Numbered from the stretch's first letter, positions 43,316 through 52,166 are shown. The stretch is DNA of 64,000 bases from JBEEOW01 sp041191405 (GCA_041191405.1 JBEEOW010000001.1:198050-262049); one strand, 5' to 3'. Program-made: numbers and translations. The notes: generated by a model not told the origin, from the letters alone.

Positions 43316-45146
43316 CTGCCATTTCTTGCATACCCGTTTCAAGTACAGTTTCGTCGCCATCCAAACCATGTTCAGCAGCATAGTCACGTACATCTTGGGT
43401 AATTTTCATTGAGCAGAAATGTGGTCCACACATTGAGCAGAAATGTGCAATTTTAGCACCTTCAGCTGGCAAAGTTTCATCGTGGAATTCACGAGCAGTG
43501 TCAGGGTCAAGCGATAAGTTAAATTGGTCGTTCCATCTAAATTCAAAACGAGCTTTACTTAAGGCGTTGTCACGGTGTTGTGCTCCTGGGTGACCTTTCG
43601 CTAAGTCGGCAGCATGCGCAGCAATTTTGTAAGTGATTACACCATCTTTAACATCTTTTTTGTTTGGTAAACCCAAATGTTCTTTTGGTGTAACATAACA
43701 AAGCATTGCAGTTCCAAACCAACCAATCATAGCAGCACCAATTCCAGATGTAATATGGTCATAACCAGGTGCAATGTCAGTAGTAAGCGGACCCAAAGTA
43801 TAAAATGGAGCTTCACCACAAACAGCCAATTGTTTGTCCATATTCACTTTAATTTTGTGCATTGGAACGTGACCTGGACCCTCAATCATCACTTGTACAT
43901 CATGTTTCCAAGCAATTTTGGTTAACTCACCTAATGTTTCTAATTCTCCAAATTGTGCTGCATCATTAGCATCTGCAATAGAACCTGGTCTTAAACCATC
44001 GCCCAATGAGAAAGTAACATCATAAGCTTTCATAATCTCACAAATCTCCTCAAAATGAGTGTATAAGAAGTTTTCTTTATGATGAGCCAAACACCATTTT
44101 GCCATGATAGAACCACCTCTTGATACAATTCCAGTTACACGTTTTGCAGTTAATGGAATATATTTTAACAACACACCAGCGTGAATTGTGAAATAATCAA
44201 CACCTTGCTCAGCTTGTTCTATTAAAGTATCTTTAAAAATTTCCCAAGTTAGGTCTTCCGCTTTACCATTTACTTTTTCAAGTGCTTGATAAATAGGCAC
44301 AGTACCCACAGGAACAGGGCAGTTTCTAATTACCCATTCACGGGTTTCGTGTATGTTTTTACCAGTTGATAAATCCATCAGGGTATCGCCACCCCATCTA
44401 CAACTCCAAACTGCTTTTTCAACTTCCTCTCCAATAGATGAAGTAACAGCCGAGTTACCAATATTTGTATTAATTTTTACCAAGAAATTTCTACCAATAA
44501 TCATTGGCTCAAGTTCTGGGTGATTGATATTTGCAGTAATTACCGCTCTACCTCTTGCAACTTCCGAACGAACAAACTCAGGTGTAATAACCTCTGGAAT
44601 TTCAGCTCCAAAGCTTTGACCTTCATGTTGTTGCCATAAAGTTGGGTCTTTAGATATTGCACGTAATTCTTGTGCACGCATATTCTCACGAATAGCTATA
44701 TATTCCATTTCTGGAGTGATAATTCCTTTGCGAGCATAATGTAATTGCGTTACATTTTGGCCAGCTTTAGCTTTTAAAGGTTTCTTTAAATGTTCGAATC
44801 GTAAATCAGCTAATTTAGGGTCGTTGTTACGTTCACGAGCATATTCCGATGAAAAATCATCCAAAGGCTCTACATCGCCACGTTTCAAAATCCACTCTTC
44901 ACGTAAGCGAGCCAAACCTTTTTTAATGTCAATTTCTACATTAGGGTCAGTGTAAGGCCCAGAAGTATCATAAACCGTAACAGGTTCATTTGGAGTAGTT
45001 TTAGTGCCAGTTGCAGATTTAATTACCGTGTCAGAAACTGTAATTTCACGCATAGCCACTTTGATATTGTGCAGAGAACCTGGCACATAAATCTTTTTAG
45101 AACCAGTAAGCGGTTCTCTAGTAATAAGGTCACTGAAGTTTTCCAT
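43278..45146 (-). CDS. thiC: phosphomethylpyrimidine synthase ThiC
   Basis: The ATG at 45146 (MENFSDLITREPLTGS), seven bases after the thiS stop, is preferred to an in-frame upstream codon at 45173 inside thiS. The 622-residue enzyme has the typical YDTSGPYTDP, ARKGIITPEMEYIAIRE, GTSNIGNSAVTSSIGEEVEK-like region (NTNIGNSAVTSSIGEEVEK) and FTIHAGVL. At the C-terminus the cluster motif CSMCGPHFCSM binds the 4Fe-4S centre. It is a radical SAM enzyme that rearranges aminoimidazole ribotide to HMP phosphate. It is the main enzyme of the operon under the TPP riboswitch. Confidence 0.97.
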   Translation of the reverse strand: MENFSDLITREPLTGSKKIYVPGSLHNIKVAMREITVSDTVIKSATGTKTTPNEPVTVYDTSGPYTDPNVEIDIKKGLARLREEWILKRGDVEPLDDFSSEYARERNNDPKLADLRFEHLKKPLKAKAGQNVTQLHYARKGIITPEMEYIAIRENMRAQELRAISKDPTLWQQHEGQSFGAEIPEVITPEFVRSEVARGRAVITANINHPELEPMIIGRNFLVKINTNIGNSAVTSSIGEEVEKAVWSCRWGGDTLMDLSTGKNIHETREWVIRNCPVPVGTVPIYQALEKVNGKAEDLTWEIFKDTLIEQAEQGVDYFTIHAGVLLKYIPLTAKRVTGIVSRGGSIMAKWCLAHHKENFLYTHFEEICEIMKAYDVTFSLGDGLRPGSIADANDAAQFGELETLGELTKIAWKHDVQVMIEGPGHVPMHKIKVNMDKQLAVCGEAPFYTLGPLTTDIAPGYDHITSGIGAAMIGWFGTAMLCYVTPKEHLGLPNKKDVKDGVITYKIAAHAADLAKGHPGAQHRDNALSKARFEFRWNDQFNLSLDPDTAREFHDETLPAEGAKIAHFCSMCGPHFCSMKITQDVRDYAAEHGLDGDETVLETGMQEMADVFKEKGGELYL

Positions 45147-45153
45147 AGTAGTA

Positions 45154-45357
45154 TTATCCGCCTTGTGCAGCACTGATTATTAAAATTTTATCGTTTTCTT
45201 TAAGTAGGGTAGTAGCCCATAAGCTAGCCATTATAACTTGCTCATTTACAGCAACAGCTACTCCTTTTTTATGGGAAAATTGAAGTTTGTCAAGCAAATC
45301 AAATAATGATTTTCCCGCTTCAATTGTTTGAGGTTGATTATTAACAAGTACGTTCAC
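45154..45357 (-). CDS. thiS: sulfur carrier protein ThiS
   Basis: The 67-residue ubiquitin-like protein ends in AAQGG, the Gly-Gly tail that is adenylated and thiocarboxylated to carry sulfur to ThiG. It starts with GTG at 45357, because a stop lies three codons upstream in frame and no ATG is available. It is the first gene of the operon, about 280 bases after the TPP riboswitch. The activating enzyme ThiF is not seen in the window. Confidence 0.92.
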   Translation of the reverse strand: MNVLVNNQPQTIEAGKSLFDLLDKLQFSHKKGVAVAVNEQVIMASLWATTLLKENDKILIISAAQGG

Positions 45358-45370
45358 TAATATCTAATTA

Positions 45371-45398
45371 GTTTAGAGTTAAGGGTTAAGAGTTTTCT
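45371..45398. repeat. heptamer-phased units upstream of thiS
   Basis: GTTTAGA, GTTAAGG, GTTAAGA, GTTTTCT lie 13 bases upstream of the thiS start. Weaker than the other arrays but in unbroken 7-bp phase. Confidence 0.45.
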
Positions 45399-45633
45399 CT
45401 GTTTTAATGAAATACTATTCTTAAATTTTTGATTTTTAAGAATATCTAATTCCATAAAAACATTGGTATGCTTAGTAACATTTAATCTTATCATAAAATA
45501 TTTGAAATAAAATAAAAAGATAAGAATGCTTAATGCTACAAAAGCCTAAGTTTAAAGTACACAATAGTAGATTTTTGAGGAATAATACCTAAGAAAGAAG
45601 ATGCACCATTACAAACGTGTGTGCAAGAAACTT
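45399..45633 (-). other. long leader between TPP aptamer and thiS
   Basis: A gene-free, AT-rich stretch. It should hold the riboswitch expression platform, but I see no strong GC-rich hairpin with a T-run. Confidence 0.4.
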
Positions 45634-45714
45634 TCACTTTTCCCTTCGTAGGTACTAGCCTAATCAGGTTCAAAGGGTATTATCTCAGCTCTGTGTAGAG
45701 CACCCCTAAAGCGC
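45634..45714 (-). ncRNA. TPP riboswitch (THI element)
   Basis: Read on the reverse strand the region has AGGGGTGCTC near its 5' side, the AGCTGAGA core, then ATACCCTTTGAACCTGATTA and GGCTAGTACCTACGAAGGGA, the conserved order of the TPP aptamer. A short closing helix CTTT/AAAG frames it. It senses thiamine diphosphate and should repress thiSCDEGH. About 276 bases separate it from thiS with no clear intrinsic terminator, so the expression mechanism is open. Confidence 0.95.
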
Positions 45715-45795
45715 AACAATAAATTTAACAATGCAAATATCAACAAAGAAAAGGATATTATGCAAGTTTTAGTTGGAAATGTTTTTTTGGGGTAT

Positions 45796-46239
45796 TTATT
45801 TACTTTTGGATGTAAATTTTAAACAGATAAGATATCCAATATAAATTCCTAGTGCTCGTAAATTCCAAGTTAATATATTTTCAATTATTTTTTCAACTGA
45901 AATAAAGCCATTTATAATATTATTTTTTTCAAATAGTAAATATGCTATTGTTAAAAATATAATTGTAAAAATTATAAAATGAACTATTTTTTTGATAAAA
46001 CTAGCATATTGATCTATAAAATATATTAGCAATGTTATTGTTAAAAAAACAGTTGTAAATAAGTTAAATGTAGATAAGTAAATTATTCCTTTTGTGAAAT
46101 TTTCACTTAATAAATGTCCAGCACCTTTGTAAAGTGCTTCACCTTTATAGTGAAATTGGGTTTCTAAATAGTAATTTGTTAAGTATAATGTCATTATAAA
46201 ACTAATTATACTTGTTACAAAAAGGTGTTTTTTCGACAT
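45796..46239 (-). CDS. small four-helix membrane protein of unknown function
   Basis: The ATG at 46239 (MSKKHLFVTSIISFIMTLYL) is chosen over an upstream non-ATG codon at 46263. The 147-residue product has four predicted membrane helices and ends in a short basic tail (KFTSKSK). The loop after helix 1 reads NYYLETQFHYKGEALYKGAG. I do not recognise the family. It stands alone upstream of the TPP riboswitch on the same strand, with no sign of co-function. Confidence 0.6.
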   Translation of the reverse strand: MSKKHLFVTSIISFIMTLYLTNYYLETQFHYKGEALYKGAGHLLSENFTKGIIYLSTFNLFTTVFLTITLLIYFIDQYASFIKKIVHFIIFTIIFLTIAYLLFEKNNIINGFISVEKIIENILTWNLRALGIYIGYLICLKFTSKSK

Positions 46240-46244
46240 TTTAA

Positions 46245-46379
46245 AATTATTTTGAATTATCAATTCTTATTGACCCAATAAATCAAGAAACAGGTTTAAA
46301 AACATGTAAATTAATTGTCAAATCAAAATCAACCAAAAAAGAAAAAACAATTACATTTTTAGGCGAATGTATCGATTAA
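46245..46379 (+). pseudogene. possible orphan C-terminal gene fragment
   Basis: On the plus strand a stretch of ~44 codons up to TAA at 46377 reads like real protein: ILIDPINQETGLKTC, KLIVKSKSTKKEKTITFLGE. It has no start codon and is closed upstream by a stop at 46242. It lies in the gap between two reverse-strand genes and overlaps only the last bases of the kinase gene. It may be the 3' remnant of a lost gene. The parent family is not recognised. Confidence 0.3.
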
Positions 46380-47722
46380 ATCAACAATTTAATCTTAGTA
46401 TATTTTTCGATTTTACTTTCAATTTCTACTTTTCCTCCTAACAATTCAGTATAAATTTTTATCAAATACAAGCCCATTCCTTTGCCTTCTGTTTGTCTGT
46501 TAAACTTACCGTAAAGGGTAAATAAACGGTCAATGTATTTTTCCAAATCAATACCAATTCCATTATCTGTAATTGATATTTCAAATTGATTTTCAATTTT
46601 TTGTATATCAATAGTAATTTTTAGTTGATTTTTTGGATTTCTAAATTTGATAGAATTTTGTAAAATATTATAGATGATTTTTTCTAATAATGATTCTATT
46701 GAATTGATTTGTATTGTTTTATCGAAGTTTAGTTCGAAATTAGTAGATATTTGAGGGTATTCGGTATTTAATTTATCAATATTTTTTTGAAGGAAATTAG
46801 CAAAAGAAATATTGCTTTTGTCTTCAAGTTTGTATGTTTTAAGTTTTAAAATAAAATTTAAATCATTTAATACAACATCTAGATTTTCTGCTGATGATTC
46901 AATTCCATTTAAAATTTCTTTATTATCATCATCAAAATTTTCCTTATCTATTAATTTACTTAATCCAATAATATTTGTTAGTGGTGCTCTTAAGTTGTGT
47001 GAAACTACAAAACTGAATTGCTCAAGGTTTTTATAACTTTGAGTTAAATCGTTAAATAATTTTTGTATTTTTTGTTCAGATTCAGCACGTTTAATATTTT
47101 CTTCAATTAAATTTCTTTGTTTATTTAATAAATCTTTTTCCATAATCATGTAAAAAGTTGTGTAATTATAAAATAAGAAAAGTAGTAAAATGAAATTTAA
47201 TACAAGGTTAATAGGGTATAATGTATTGGATAAAAATGCTGGTTCAAATGTATAAAATGGCTGAAAATAAGCTTTCTGTAAAAATATTAGAATATAACTT
47301 GATGCATAAATAGCAATTGAAATACCTATATATTTAATTTCATTTAACTTAAATAATAAAAAAACATAAAGAGGTGTACAATATAAATACAAGTGAAATC
47401 CTGAATTATAGCCTGTTATCCATGAAACAACCACAACACTCACCGAGGTGGTAAACACCAAAATTAATCTGGAATGTATAATTTTGTGTAATAGATTAAA
47501 TACAATACTTAAAAAAAACAATGTTTGAAAAAATAAAAATACATAGTTTAATTTGTAAAATTCGCTATTCCAAAGCATACCAATGTAAACAAATGGTAAA
47601 AAAGTGCAAACTAAACAAAATAGATTGAGAGATTTTATTCTAAACTTTTCGTGAGAGGATAAATCATCTGTAATTCCAGCTGTTAATAGTTTGTTGAGAT
47701 AATATGTAAAACTTTCTATCAT
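46376..47722 (-). CDS. membrane sensor histidine kinase
   Basis: The ATG at 47722 (MIESFTYYLNKLLTAG) is chosen over a TTG at 47788. About six membrane helices occupy residues ~30-205, followed by a coiled coil (KDLLNKQRNLIEENIKRAES). The HisKA domain has the phospho-acceptor His in FVVSHNLRAPLTNIIGLSKL. The ATPase domain has NILQNSIKFRNP (N box), DNGIGIDLEKY (G1) and KGMGLYLIKIYTEL (G2). It should autophosphorylate in response to a signal at or in the membrane. No response regulator lies next to it, so it is an orphan kinase and its partner is unknown. Confidence 0.92.
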   Translation of the reverse strand: MIESFTYYLNKLLTAGITDDLSSHEKFRIKSLNLFCLVCTFLPFVYIGMLWNSEFYKLNYVFLFFQTLFFLSIVFNLLHKIIHSRLILVFTTSVSVVVVSWITGYNSGFHLYLYCTPLYVFLLFKLNEIKYIGISIAIYASSYILIFLQKAYFQPFYTFEPAFLSNTLYPINLVLNFILLLFLFYNYTTFYMIMEKDLLNKQRNLIEENIKRAESEQKIQKLFNDLTQSYKNLEQFSFVVSHNLRAPLTNIIGLSKLIDKENFDDDNKEILNGIESSAENLDVVLNDLNFILKLKTYKLEDKSNISFANFLQKNIDKLNTEYPQISTNFELNFDKTIQINSIESLLEKIIYNILQNSIKFRNPKNQLKITIDIQKIENQFEISITDNGIGIDLEKYIDRLFTLYGKFNRQTEGKGMGLYLIKIYTELLGGKVEIESKIEKYTKIKLLI

Positions 47723-47916
47723 AATAATGTAATGCCTTTCAAACGGTCTGCTTATAAATTTTGTTTCATGTTTGATTAAGTTAAACAAAAATGAGGAGTC
47801 TATAAATTTGAAATAAGTTCAAACAAAATTGTTAATTACAAAAATAAGCTATAAAAATTAGTTTTATTAAATTGTTGACTGATAGGTGTATTATTGATGC
47901 TAAAGCATAAAATCTG

Positions 47917-48585
47917 TTATTTCAATATTTTGTAATCAACCAAAACTACGTTTTTATTATCGCCTACTTGACCAATTCCTTCTTTAAAATAGGATATGTA
48001 TTCAGGAACATTTACATCCTCCCAAGGAAAATCAACTGGAAAATTTTTGTTAAAATATTTTATTTGAACTTTGTATAAAACAGAAGTAACATTCTCAAAT
48101 TTTTTATCAGTAATTGTAACTGTGATATTTTTATTTAATACCTTAGAGAGAACTCTAATTTTATTTATTTGATTTGGTACAAATTCATTGCTCCATGTTT
48201 CGCCTTCGTTTGCATCACTTTTAAAATACAAAAAATCATAATTCGACAAGGAATCAAGTTGTCTGTACAAGGTATCAGGCATTCCAATGTAATTAGCACC
48301 AAGTTGATAATATGAGTTTCCTGATTGTCTTAAGTATTTTAAATCATTAAAGTTTTTTGTTTTAAATATTTTGTAAGTTTTATTTGAAACAATTGTATCA
48401 AATTTAGTAGCAAAAAGAGTATCAGTAAGTTGTGTGTTGGTATCAATTTTGTAAAGCCACCAATTACCTTCATGTGAAGGTAAAAAGTTAGAATATACAG
48501 GTTGTGGAATTTGAAGTTTTTCTTCACAATTCCACAACGAGAATATTGATATAGCAATTAAAATTAATATACTATTTTTTTTCAT
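47917..48585 (-). CDS. lipoprotein of unknown function
   Basis: The N-terminus is a lipoprotein signal (MKKNSILILIAISIFSLWNC) with the acylated Cys at residue 20. The 222-residue mature protein is rich in Lys, Asn and aromatic residues (SHEGNWWLYKIDTNTQL near the start, EGIGQVGDNKNVVLVDYKIL at the end). The spacing suggests a beta-rich fold. No enzyme motif is seen. It starts 5 bases after the histidine phosphatase stop on the same strand, so the two are probably co-transcribed. Confidence 0.78.
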   Translation of the reverse strand: MKKNSILILIAISIFSLWNCEEKLQIPQPVYSNFLPSHEGNWWLYKIDTNTQLTDTLFATKFDTIVSNKTYKIFKTKNFNDLKYLRQSGNSYYQLGANYIGMPDTLYRQLDSLSNYDFLYFKSDANEGETWSNEFVPNQINKIRVLSKVLNKNITVTITDKKFENVTSVLYKVQIKYFNKNFPVDFPWEDVNVPEYISYFKEGIGQVGDNKNVVLVDYKILK

Positions 48586-48590
48586 TTCTA

Positions 48591-49238
48591 CTACTTTTTT
48601 CTAGATTCACTTCGTAATCCTGCTGTATCAAGATGAGTGATGTCACATTTTTTATCTAACTCAAACCCAACAGAATCAGTGTAATTTAATGTGTATAAAC
48701 ATAGATTTTCATGTTTAAATTCATCCATTAGTTTTAAATCCTTATTTAACATCAAACAAAGAAATATTCTCATTGCTCTGCCATGCATACAAATAAGGAT
48801 ATTTTCAGCATCAGACGCTAAAATGTTATCAAGTACTGGTTTTTGACGAATTTGAACTTCTCTAGGGCTTTCGCCTCCATCAATTTTTAGGTCAATTTCC
48901 CCTTCTTTCCAACGACGAACTACTTCAAAATAGTATTCATTTTCATCGTCAGTAATAACTGTTCCATCTCTATATCCCCACGAAATCTCATTTAAACCTT
49001 CAAAAGCTTCCCAATTAATGCCTTTGTCAATAAATTGTTGAACAGATTGAATGCTTCTATTCAGTTTAGAAGTATAAATTTTTTGAAAATTTACATCTTT
49101 ATAAAATTCATAAAAAGCGTTTGCCTGTGCTGTACCAAGCTCATTTATAGATGTATTTACTTTTGAACCTTGTACAATTCCTTGTAAATTATAGTCGGTT
49201 TGTCCGTGGCGGATAAGGTAAATTTTTTTCGTCTTCAA
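48591..49238 (-). CDS. histidine phosphatase (phosphoglycerate mutase-like) family protein
   Basis: The catalytic motif LIRHGQTDYN is at residues 7-16 and the second histidine is in CMHGRAMRIFL near residue 152. Glu and Arg residues of the pocket are also seen (RSIQSVQQF, ESPREVQIRQ). The 215-residue length suits the family, whose members hydrolyse various phosphate esters. The true substrate cannot be read. The start is TTG at 49238, with a stop three codons upstream and no ATG between. It diverges from the thioesterase gene. Confidence 0.88.
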   Translation of the reverse strand: MKTKKIYLIRHGQTDYNLQGIVQGSKVNTSINELGTAQANAFYEFYKDVNFQKIYTSKLNRSIQSVQQFIDKGINWEAFEGLNEISWGYRDGTVITDDENEYYFEVVRRWKEGEIDLKIDGGESPREVQIRQKPVLDNILASDAENILICMHGRAMRIFLCLMLNKDLKLMDEFKHENLCLYTLNYTDSVGFELDKKCDITHLDTAGLRSESRKK

Positions 49239-49245
49239 AATTGTC

Positions 49246-49253
49246 TATTTTTG
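49246..49253 (+). promoter_or_regulatory. -7 box before the thioesterase-isochorismate synthase pair
   Basis: TATTTTTG fits TAnnTTTG, 30 bases before the ATG at 49284. No TTG at -33. Confidence 0.35.
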
Positions 49254-49283
49254 GTCTTTTAAAATTACAAATTATATTCAACA

Positions 49284-49703
49284 ATGATATTTCAACCAGA
49301 TATAAATCTAGATAAATTAAAGCAAGATACCGAAGTAAATATGCTTTCTCATCTTGGTATTTCAATTTTAGAAATAGGTGACGATTATATAAAAGGTTCT
49401 ATGCCAGTTGATGAAAGAACAAAACAACCATTTGGTTTACTTCACGGAGGAGCCTCAGTTGTGTTGGCTGAATCTCTAGGAAGTATAGCTTCAAATTGTT
49501 GTGTGAACAAATCTACACATTATTGTGTTGGTTTAGAAATAAATGCCAATCATATTCGTGGAGTAAAAACAGGAAATGTGTATGGAGTGGCAAAAGCGAT
49601 ACATATTGGTAGCACAACACAAATTTGGGAAATCAAAATTACTGACGAAAACGAAAAGTTAGTTTGTATTTCTCGTTTGACTGTAGCTGTTATTAAAATT
49701 TAA
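49284..49703 (+). CDS. hotdog-fold thioesterase, candidate DHNA-CoA hydrolase (MenI-like)
   Basis: The 139-residue protein matches the PaaI/YbdB hotdog family: MPVDERTKQPFGLLHGGASV (residues ~41-60) holds the catalytic region, with VLAESLGSIAS and the substrate-side EINANHIRGVKTGNVYG. Position directly upstream (18 bases) of isochorismate synthase suggests the menaquinone pathway, where 1,4-dihydroxy-2-naphthoyl-CoA must be hydrolysed. That assignment is contextual, and another acyl-CoA substrate is possible. Confidence 0.88.
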   Translation: MIFQPDINLDKLKQDTEVNMLSHLGISILEIGDDYIKGSMPVDERTKQPFGLLHGGASVVLAESLGSIASNCCVNKSTHYCVGLEINANHIRGVKTGNVYGVAKAIHIGSTTQIWEIKITDENEKLVCISRLTVAVIKI

Positions 49704-49721
49704 ATAACTAATTGATTTATA

Positions 49722-50864
49722 ATGAGTTTTTGGAATATTGTTGAATCGTTATTAGCAACAGCAATTGAAAATAAACATTATTTTGCTATCTGGAAAAATC
49801 CATTGCAAGAGCAATTTTATTGTATATTTTCAAATGAAGCAAGTAAACAAAAACCAGCACCTGGTATTGGAGAAAGTGGTTTTGTAATTGCTCCCTTTAA
49901 TGCAAATAATAACGATGATTCATTATTGATAAAACCAACTATTTTTATTCATTCCTACATGGGAATGAGTGAATTAGAGAAAGTTTCATTAACTATAATT
50001 CCTCAAAATATTGATTTATCCAAATTAATTAAACTTGATATTGGTAGTGAAATTTCTCAACGAGCTTTTGAAATTAATATTCAAAAATCTATAGATACAA
50101 TTAATGATTCTAGTTTAAAAAAGGTTGTTTTTTCAAGGTTCAATGTCCATGATTATCCTGAAAAATATTCTTTACTTTCTCATTATCAATTATTAGCTTC
50201 TACTTATAATGAAGCTTTTGTTGCAATGCATTTTAGTCCAGAGTATGGTTTATGGCTAGGAGCGAGCCCTGAATTGTTATTGAGTTTAGACGAAAAAGGT
50301 ATTTTTACAACAGTTGCTTTGGCAGGAACACAAGCATTTTGCGAAAACACAGATTTAAAAGAAGCTATTTGGAAGCAAAAAGAAATTGTTGAGCAAGCAT
50401 TGGTAAGCAGATATATAATTGATTGTTTAAAACATTTAAGAGTAAGGGAATTTGAAGAACATGGTCCTAAAACTGTAAAAGCAGCTAAATTAATACATTT
50501 AAAAACTGTTTTTACTGTTGATACTGCTAAATTGAATTATAGAACTTTTGCAACTGAAATGTTACATTTGCTGCATCCAACTTCTGCAGTATGTGGTATG
50601 CCCAAACAAGAAGCTATTGATTTTATAACTCAATACGAGGGGTATAACCGACATCTTTTTGCTGGTTATATAGGTCCAGTTAATATTCAGAATAACAGTG
50701 CTTTGTATGTGAATTTAAGATGTATGCATTTACAAAGTGATAAAGTCTTTTTCTTTGCTGGTGCAGGTATTACTGATGATTCAATTCCTGAAAAAGAGTG
50801 GAAAGAAACAGGTTTGAAAATTGAAACAATGAAAAGTGTTTTTTTTAATTTAAGTAAACAGTAA
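49722..50864 (+). CDS. menF: isochorismate synthase
   Basis: The 380-residue chorismate-binding protein has the family regions KKVVFSRFNVHDY, GLWLGASPELLLS, TTVALAGTQAF and the C-terminal LLHPTSAVCGMPKQEAIDF, YNRHLFAGYIGPV and YVNLRCMHL with the magnesium-binding Glu in EKEWKETGLKIE. It converts chorismate to isochorismate, the first committed step of menaquinone synthesis, or alternatively of siderophore synthesis. Since no siderophore genes are near and menG/ubiE is in the window, menaquinone is favoured. The N-terminal half is diverged, as usual. Confidence 0.92.
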   Translation: MSFWNIVESLLATAIENKHYFAIWKNPLQEQFYCIFSNEASKQKPAPGIGESGFVIAPFNANNNDDSLLIKPTIFIHSYMGMSELEKVSLTIIPQNIDLSKLIKLDIGSEISQRAFEINIQKSIDTINDSSLKKVVFSRFNVHDYPEKYSLLSHYQLLASTYNEAFVAMHFSPEYGLWLGASPELLLSLDEKGIFTTVALAGTQAFCENTDLKEAIWKQKEIVEQALVSRYIIDCLKHLRVREFEEHGPKTVKAAKLIHLKTVFTVDTAKLNYRTFATEMLHLLHPTSAVCGMPKQEAIDFITQYEGYNRHLFAGYIGPVNIQNNSALYVNLRCMHLQSDKVFFFAGAGITDDSIPEKEWKETGLKIETMKSVFFNLSKQ

Positions 50865-50892
50865 GGTAACTTTAAATATTTTATATAAATAT

Positions 50893-50923
50893 TTGTTTAA
50901 TACAAATAAAAGTCTTAATCTTG
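50893..50923 (+). promoter_or_regulatory. promoter of rpsU
   Basis: TTG at 50893-50895, a 20-base spacer and TAATCTTG at 50916-50923 (one mismatch to TAnnTTTG), 32 bases before the rpsU ATG. Confidence 0.5.
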
Positions 50924-50955
50924 CAACACTATCTGAGAAAAGAGGTGTATAGAAT

Positions 50956-51147
50956 ATGATTGTTATAAACATTAAAGAAAATGAGTCGATAGACAAGGCG
51001 CTAAAGAGATTCAAAAAGAAATTCGAACGTACAAAAGTACTAAGAACATTAAGATCGAAAACTGCTTTTGAGAAAAAATCAGTAACTCGTCGTTTTGAAG
51101 TCCTTAACGCAAAATATGTTGAAGCTACTTACGGTACTAAAAACTAG
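50956..51147 (+). CDS. rpsU: 30S ribosomal protein S21
   Basis: The 63-residue basic protein fits bS21 (VINIKENESIDKALKRFKKK, FERTKVLRTLRSKTAFEKKS). It binds the 30S subunit near the 3' end of 16S rRNA and affects initiation. Bacteroidota bS21 is thought to help hide the anti-Shine-Dalgarno end, in line with the lack of such sites in this window. A terminator follows directly, and then xerC and hpf, a neighbourhood typical of the phylum. Confidence 0.96.
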   Translation: MIVINIKENESIDKALKRFKKKFERTKVLRTLRSKTAFEKKSVTRRFEVLNAKYVEATYGTKN

Positions 51148-51176
51148 TTTTTAATACTGATAGTAATATATCATAT

Positions 51177-51206
51177 AAAAGCCGAATCAATTTGATTCGG
51201 CTTTTT
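51177..51206 (+). terminator. terminator after rpsU
   Basis: GCCGAATCA (51181-51189) pairs with TGATTCGGC (51193-51201), extended by AAAA/TTTT, and is followed by T residues. Confidence 0.85.
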
Positions 51207-51230
51207 GCATTTATATAAAATCTATTCTAT

Positions 51231-52124
51231 ATGAAAAGTATTCACATTCAGTCGTTTATTAACTATCTTGAATTTGAAAAAAGGTATAGTAAGCATACTA
51301 TTATTTCATATACCAATGATTTACAGAATTATACTGATTTTTTAGCTCATTATTATCCTGATTTAGCTATTGAAGCTGTGGGCTACCAAATTCTTCGTTC
51401 GTGGGTAGTTGAACTTGCTGAGGCTGATTTAAATAATAAATCTATTAATCGAAAAATTGCCACAGTTAGATCATTGTATAAATTTTTACAATTGAAAGGA
51501 ATTATAACCAATAATCCAACCAAGTTATTAAAATCACCTAAAATTGAAAAACGCTTACCAGACACCATTGAGCAAAAATCATTGTTTCAATTATTGTCTG
51601 AATTACAATTTGATGAAGATTTTTCAGGGATAAGAGACAAATTATTAATAGAAATGTTTTATGGAACTGGTATGCGATTATCGGAATTGATTGAACTGAA
51701 TCATGCTGATATTTCTATTAATAATCAACAAGTTAAAGTGCTAGGAAAAGGTAATAAAGAACGTTTTATTCCATTACATCAATCGTTAATATTGTTAATA
51801 AAAAATTATTTAGATGTAAAAAATAATTTATTTTCTTGTAACCCTTCGCAAAGCTTTTTCGTTACAGACACAGGAAAGCAACTTTATCCGATGTTTGTTT
51901 ACCGTAAGGTTTATCACTATCTTACATTGGTAACGCCAAAGGAAAAAAGGAGTCCACATGTGTTGAGACACAGTTTTGCAACCCATCTATTAGATGCAGG
52001 CGCTGATTTAAATGCAATAAAGGAAATGTTAGGGCATTCAAGTTTGGCAGCAACTCAAGTTTATACACATAACTCGCTTGAAAAATTAAAAGCTGTTTTC
52101 AAAAAAGCGCATCCTAAGGCTTAA
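51231..52124 (+). CDS. xerC: tyrosine recombinase XerC/XerD-like
   Basis: The 297-residue protein has an N-terminal SAM-like core-binding domain (INYLEFEKRYSKHTIISYTN) and a catalytic domain with Arg in GTGMRLSELIEL, Lys in LGKGNKERFIPLH, HxxR in SPHVLRHSFATHLL, the second His in LGHSS and the nucleophile Tyr in VYTHNS. All catalytic residues are present and the length is that of Xer proteins, which resolve chromosome dimers at dif with FtsK. The location between rpsU and hpf is a standard housekeeping site, so it is not a mobile-element integrase. Confidence 0.93.
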   Translation: MKSIHIQSFINYLEFEKRYSKHTIISYTNDLQNYTDFLAHYYPDLAIEAVGYQILRSWVVELAEADLNNKSINRKIATVRSLYKFLQLKGIITNNPTKLLKSPKIEKRLPDTIEQKSLFQLLSELQFDEDFSGIRDKLLIEMFYGTGMRLSELIELNHADISINNQQVKVLGKGNKERFIPLHQSLILLIKNYLDVKNNLFSCNPSQSFFVTDTGKQLYPMFVYRKVYHYLTLVTPKEKRSPHVLRHSFATHLLDAGADLNAIKEMLGHSSLAATQVYTHNSLEKLKAVFKKAHPKA

Positions 52125-52166
52125 TTTAGGTTAAATAAATTGTTAAACTTTTAAATAATTACGGTC

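Noticed and set aside
51231..52124. Integrase of a mobile element
   Set aside because: Length, intact Xer motifs and the rpsU-xerC-hpf neighbourhood mark a housekeeping recombinase; no att-like repeats or cargo genes adjoin it.
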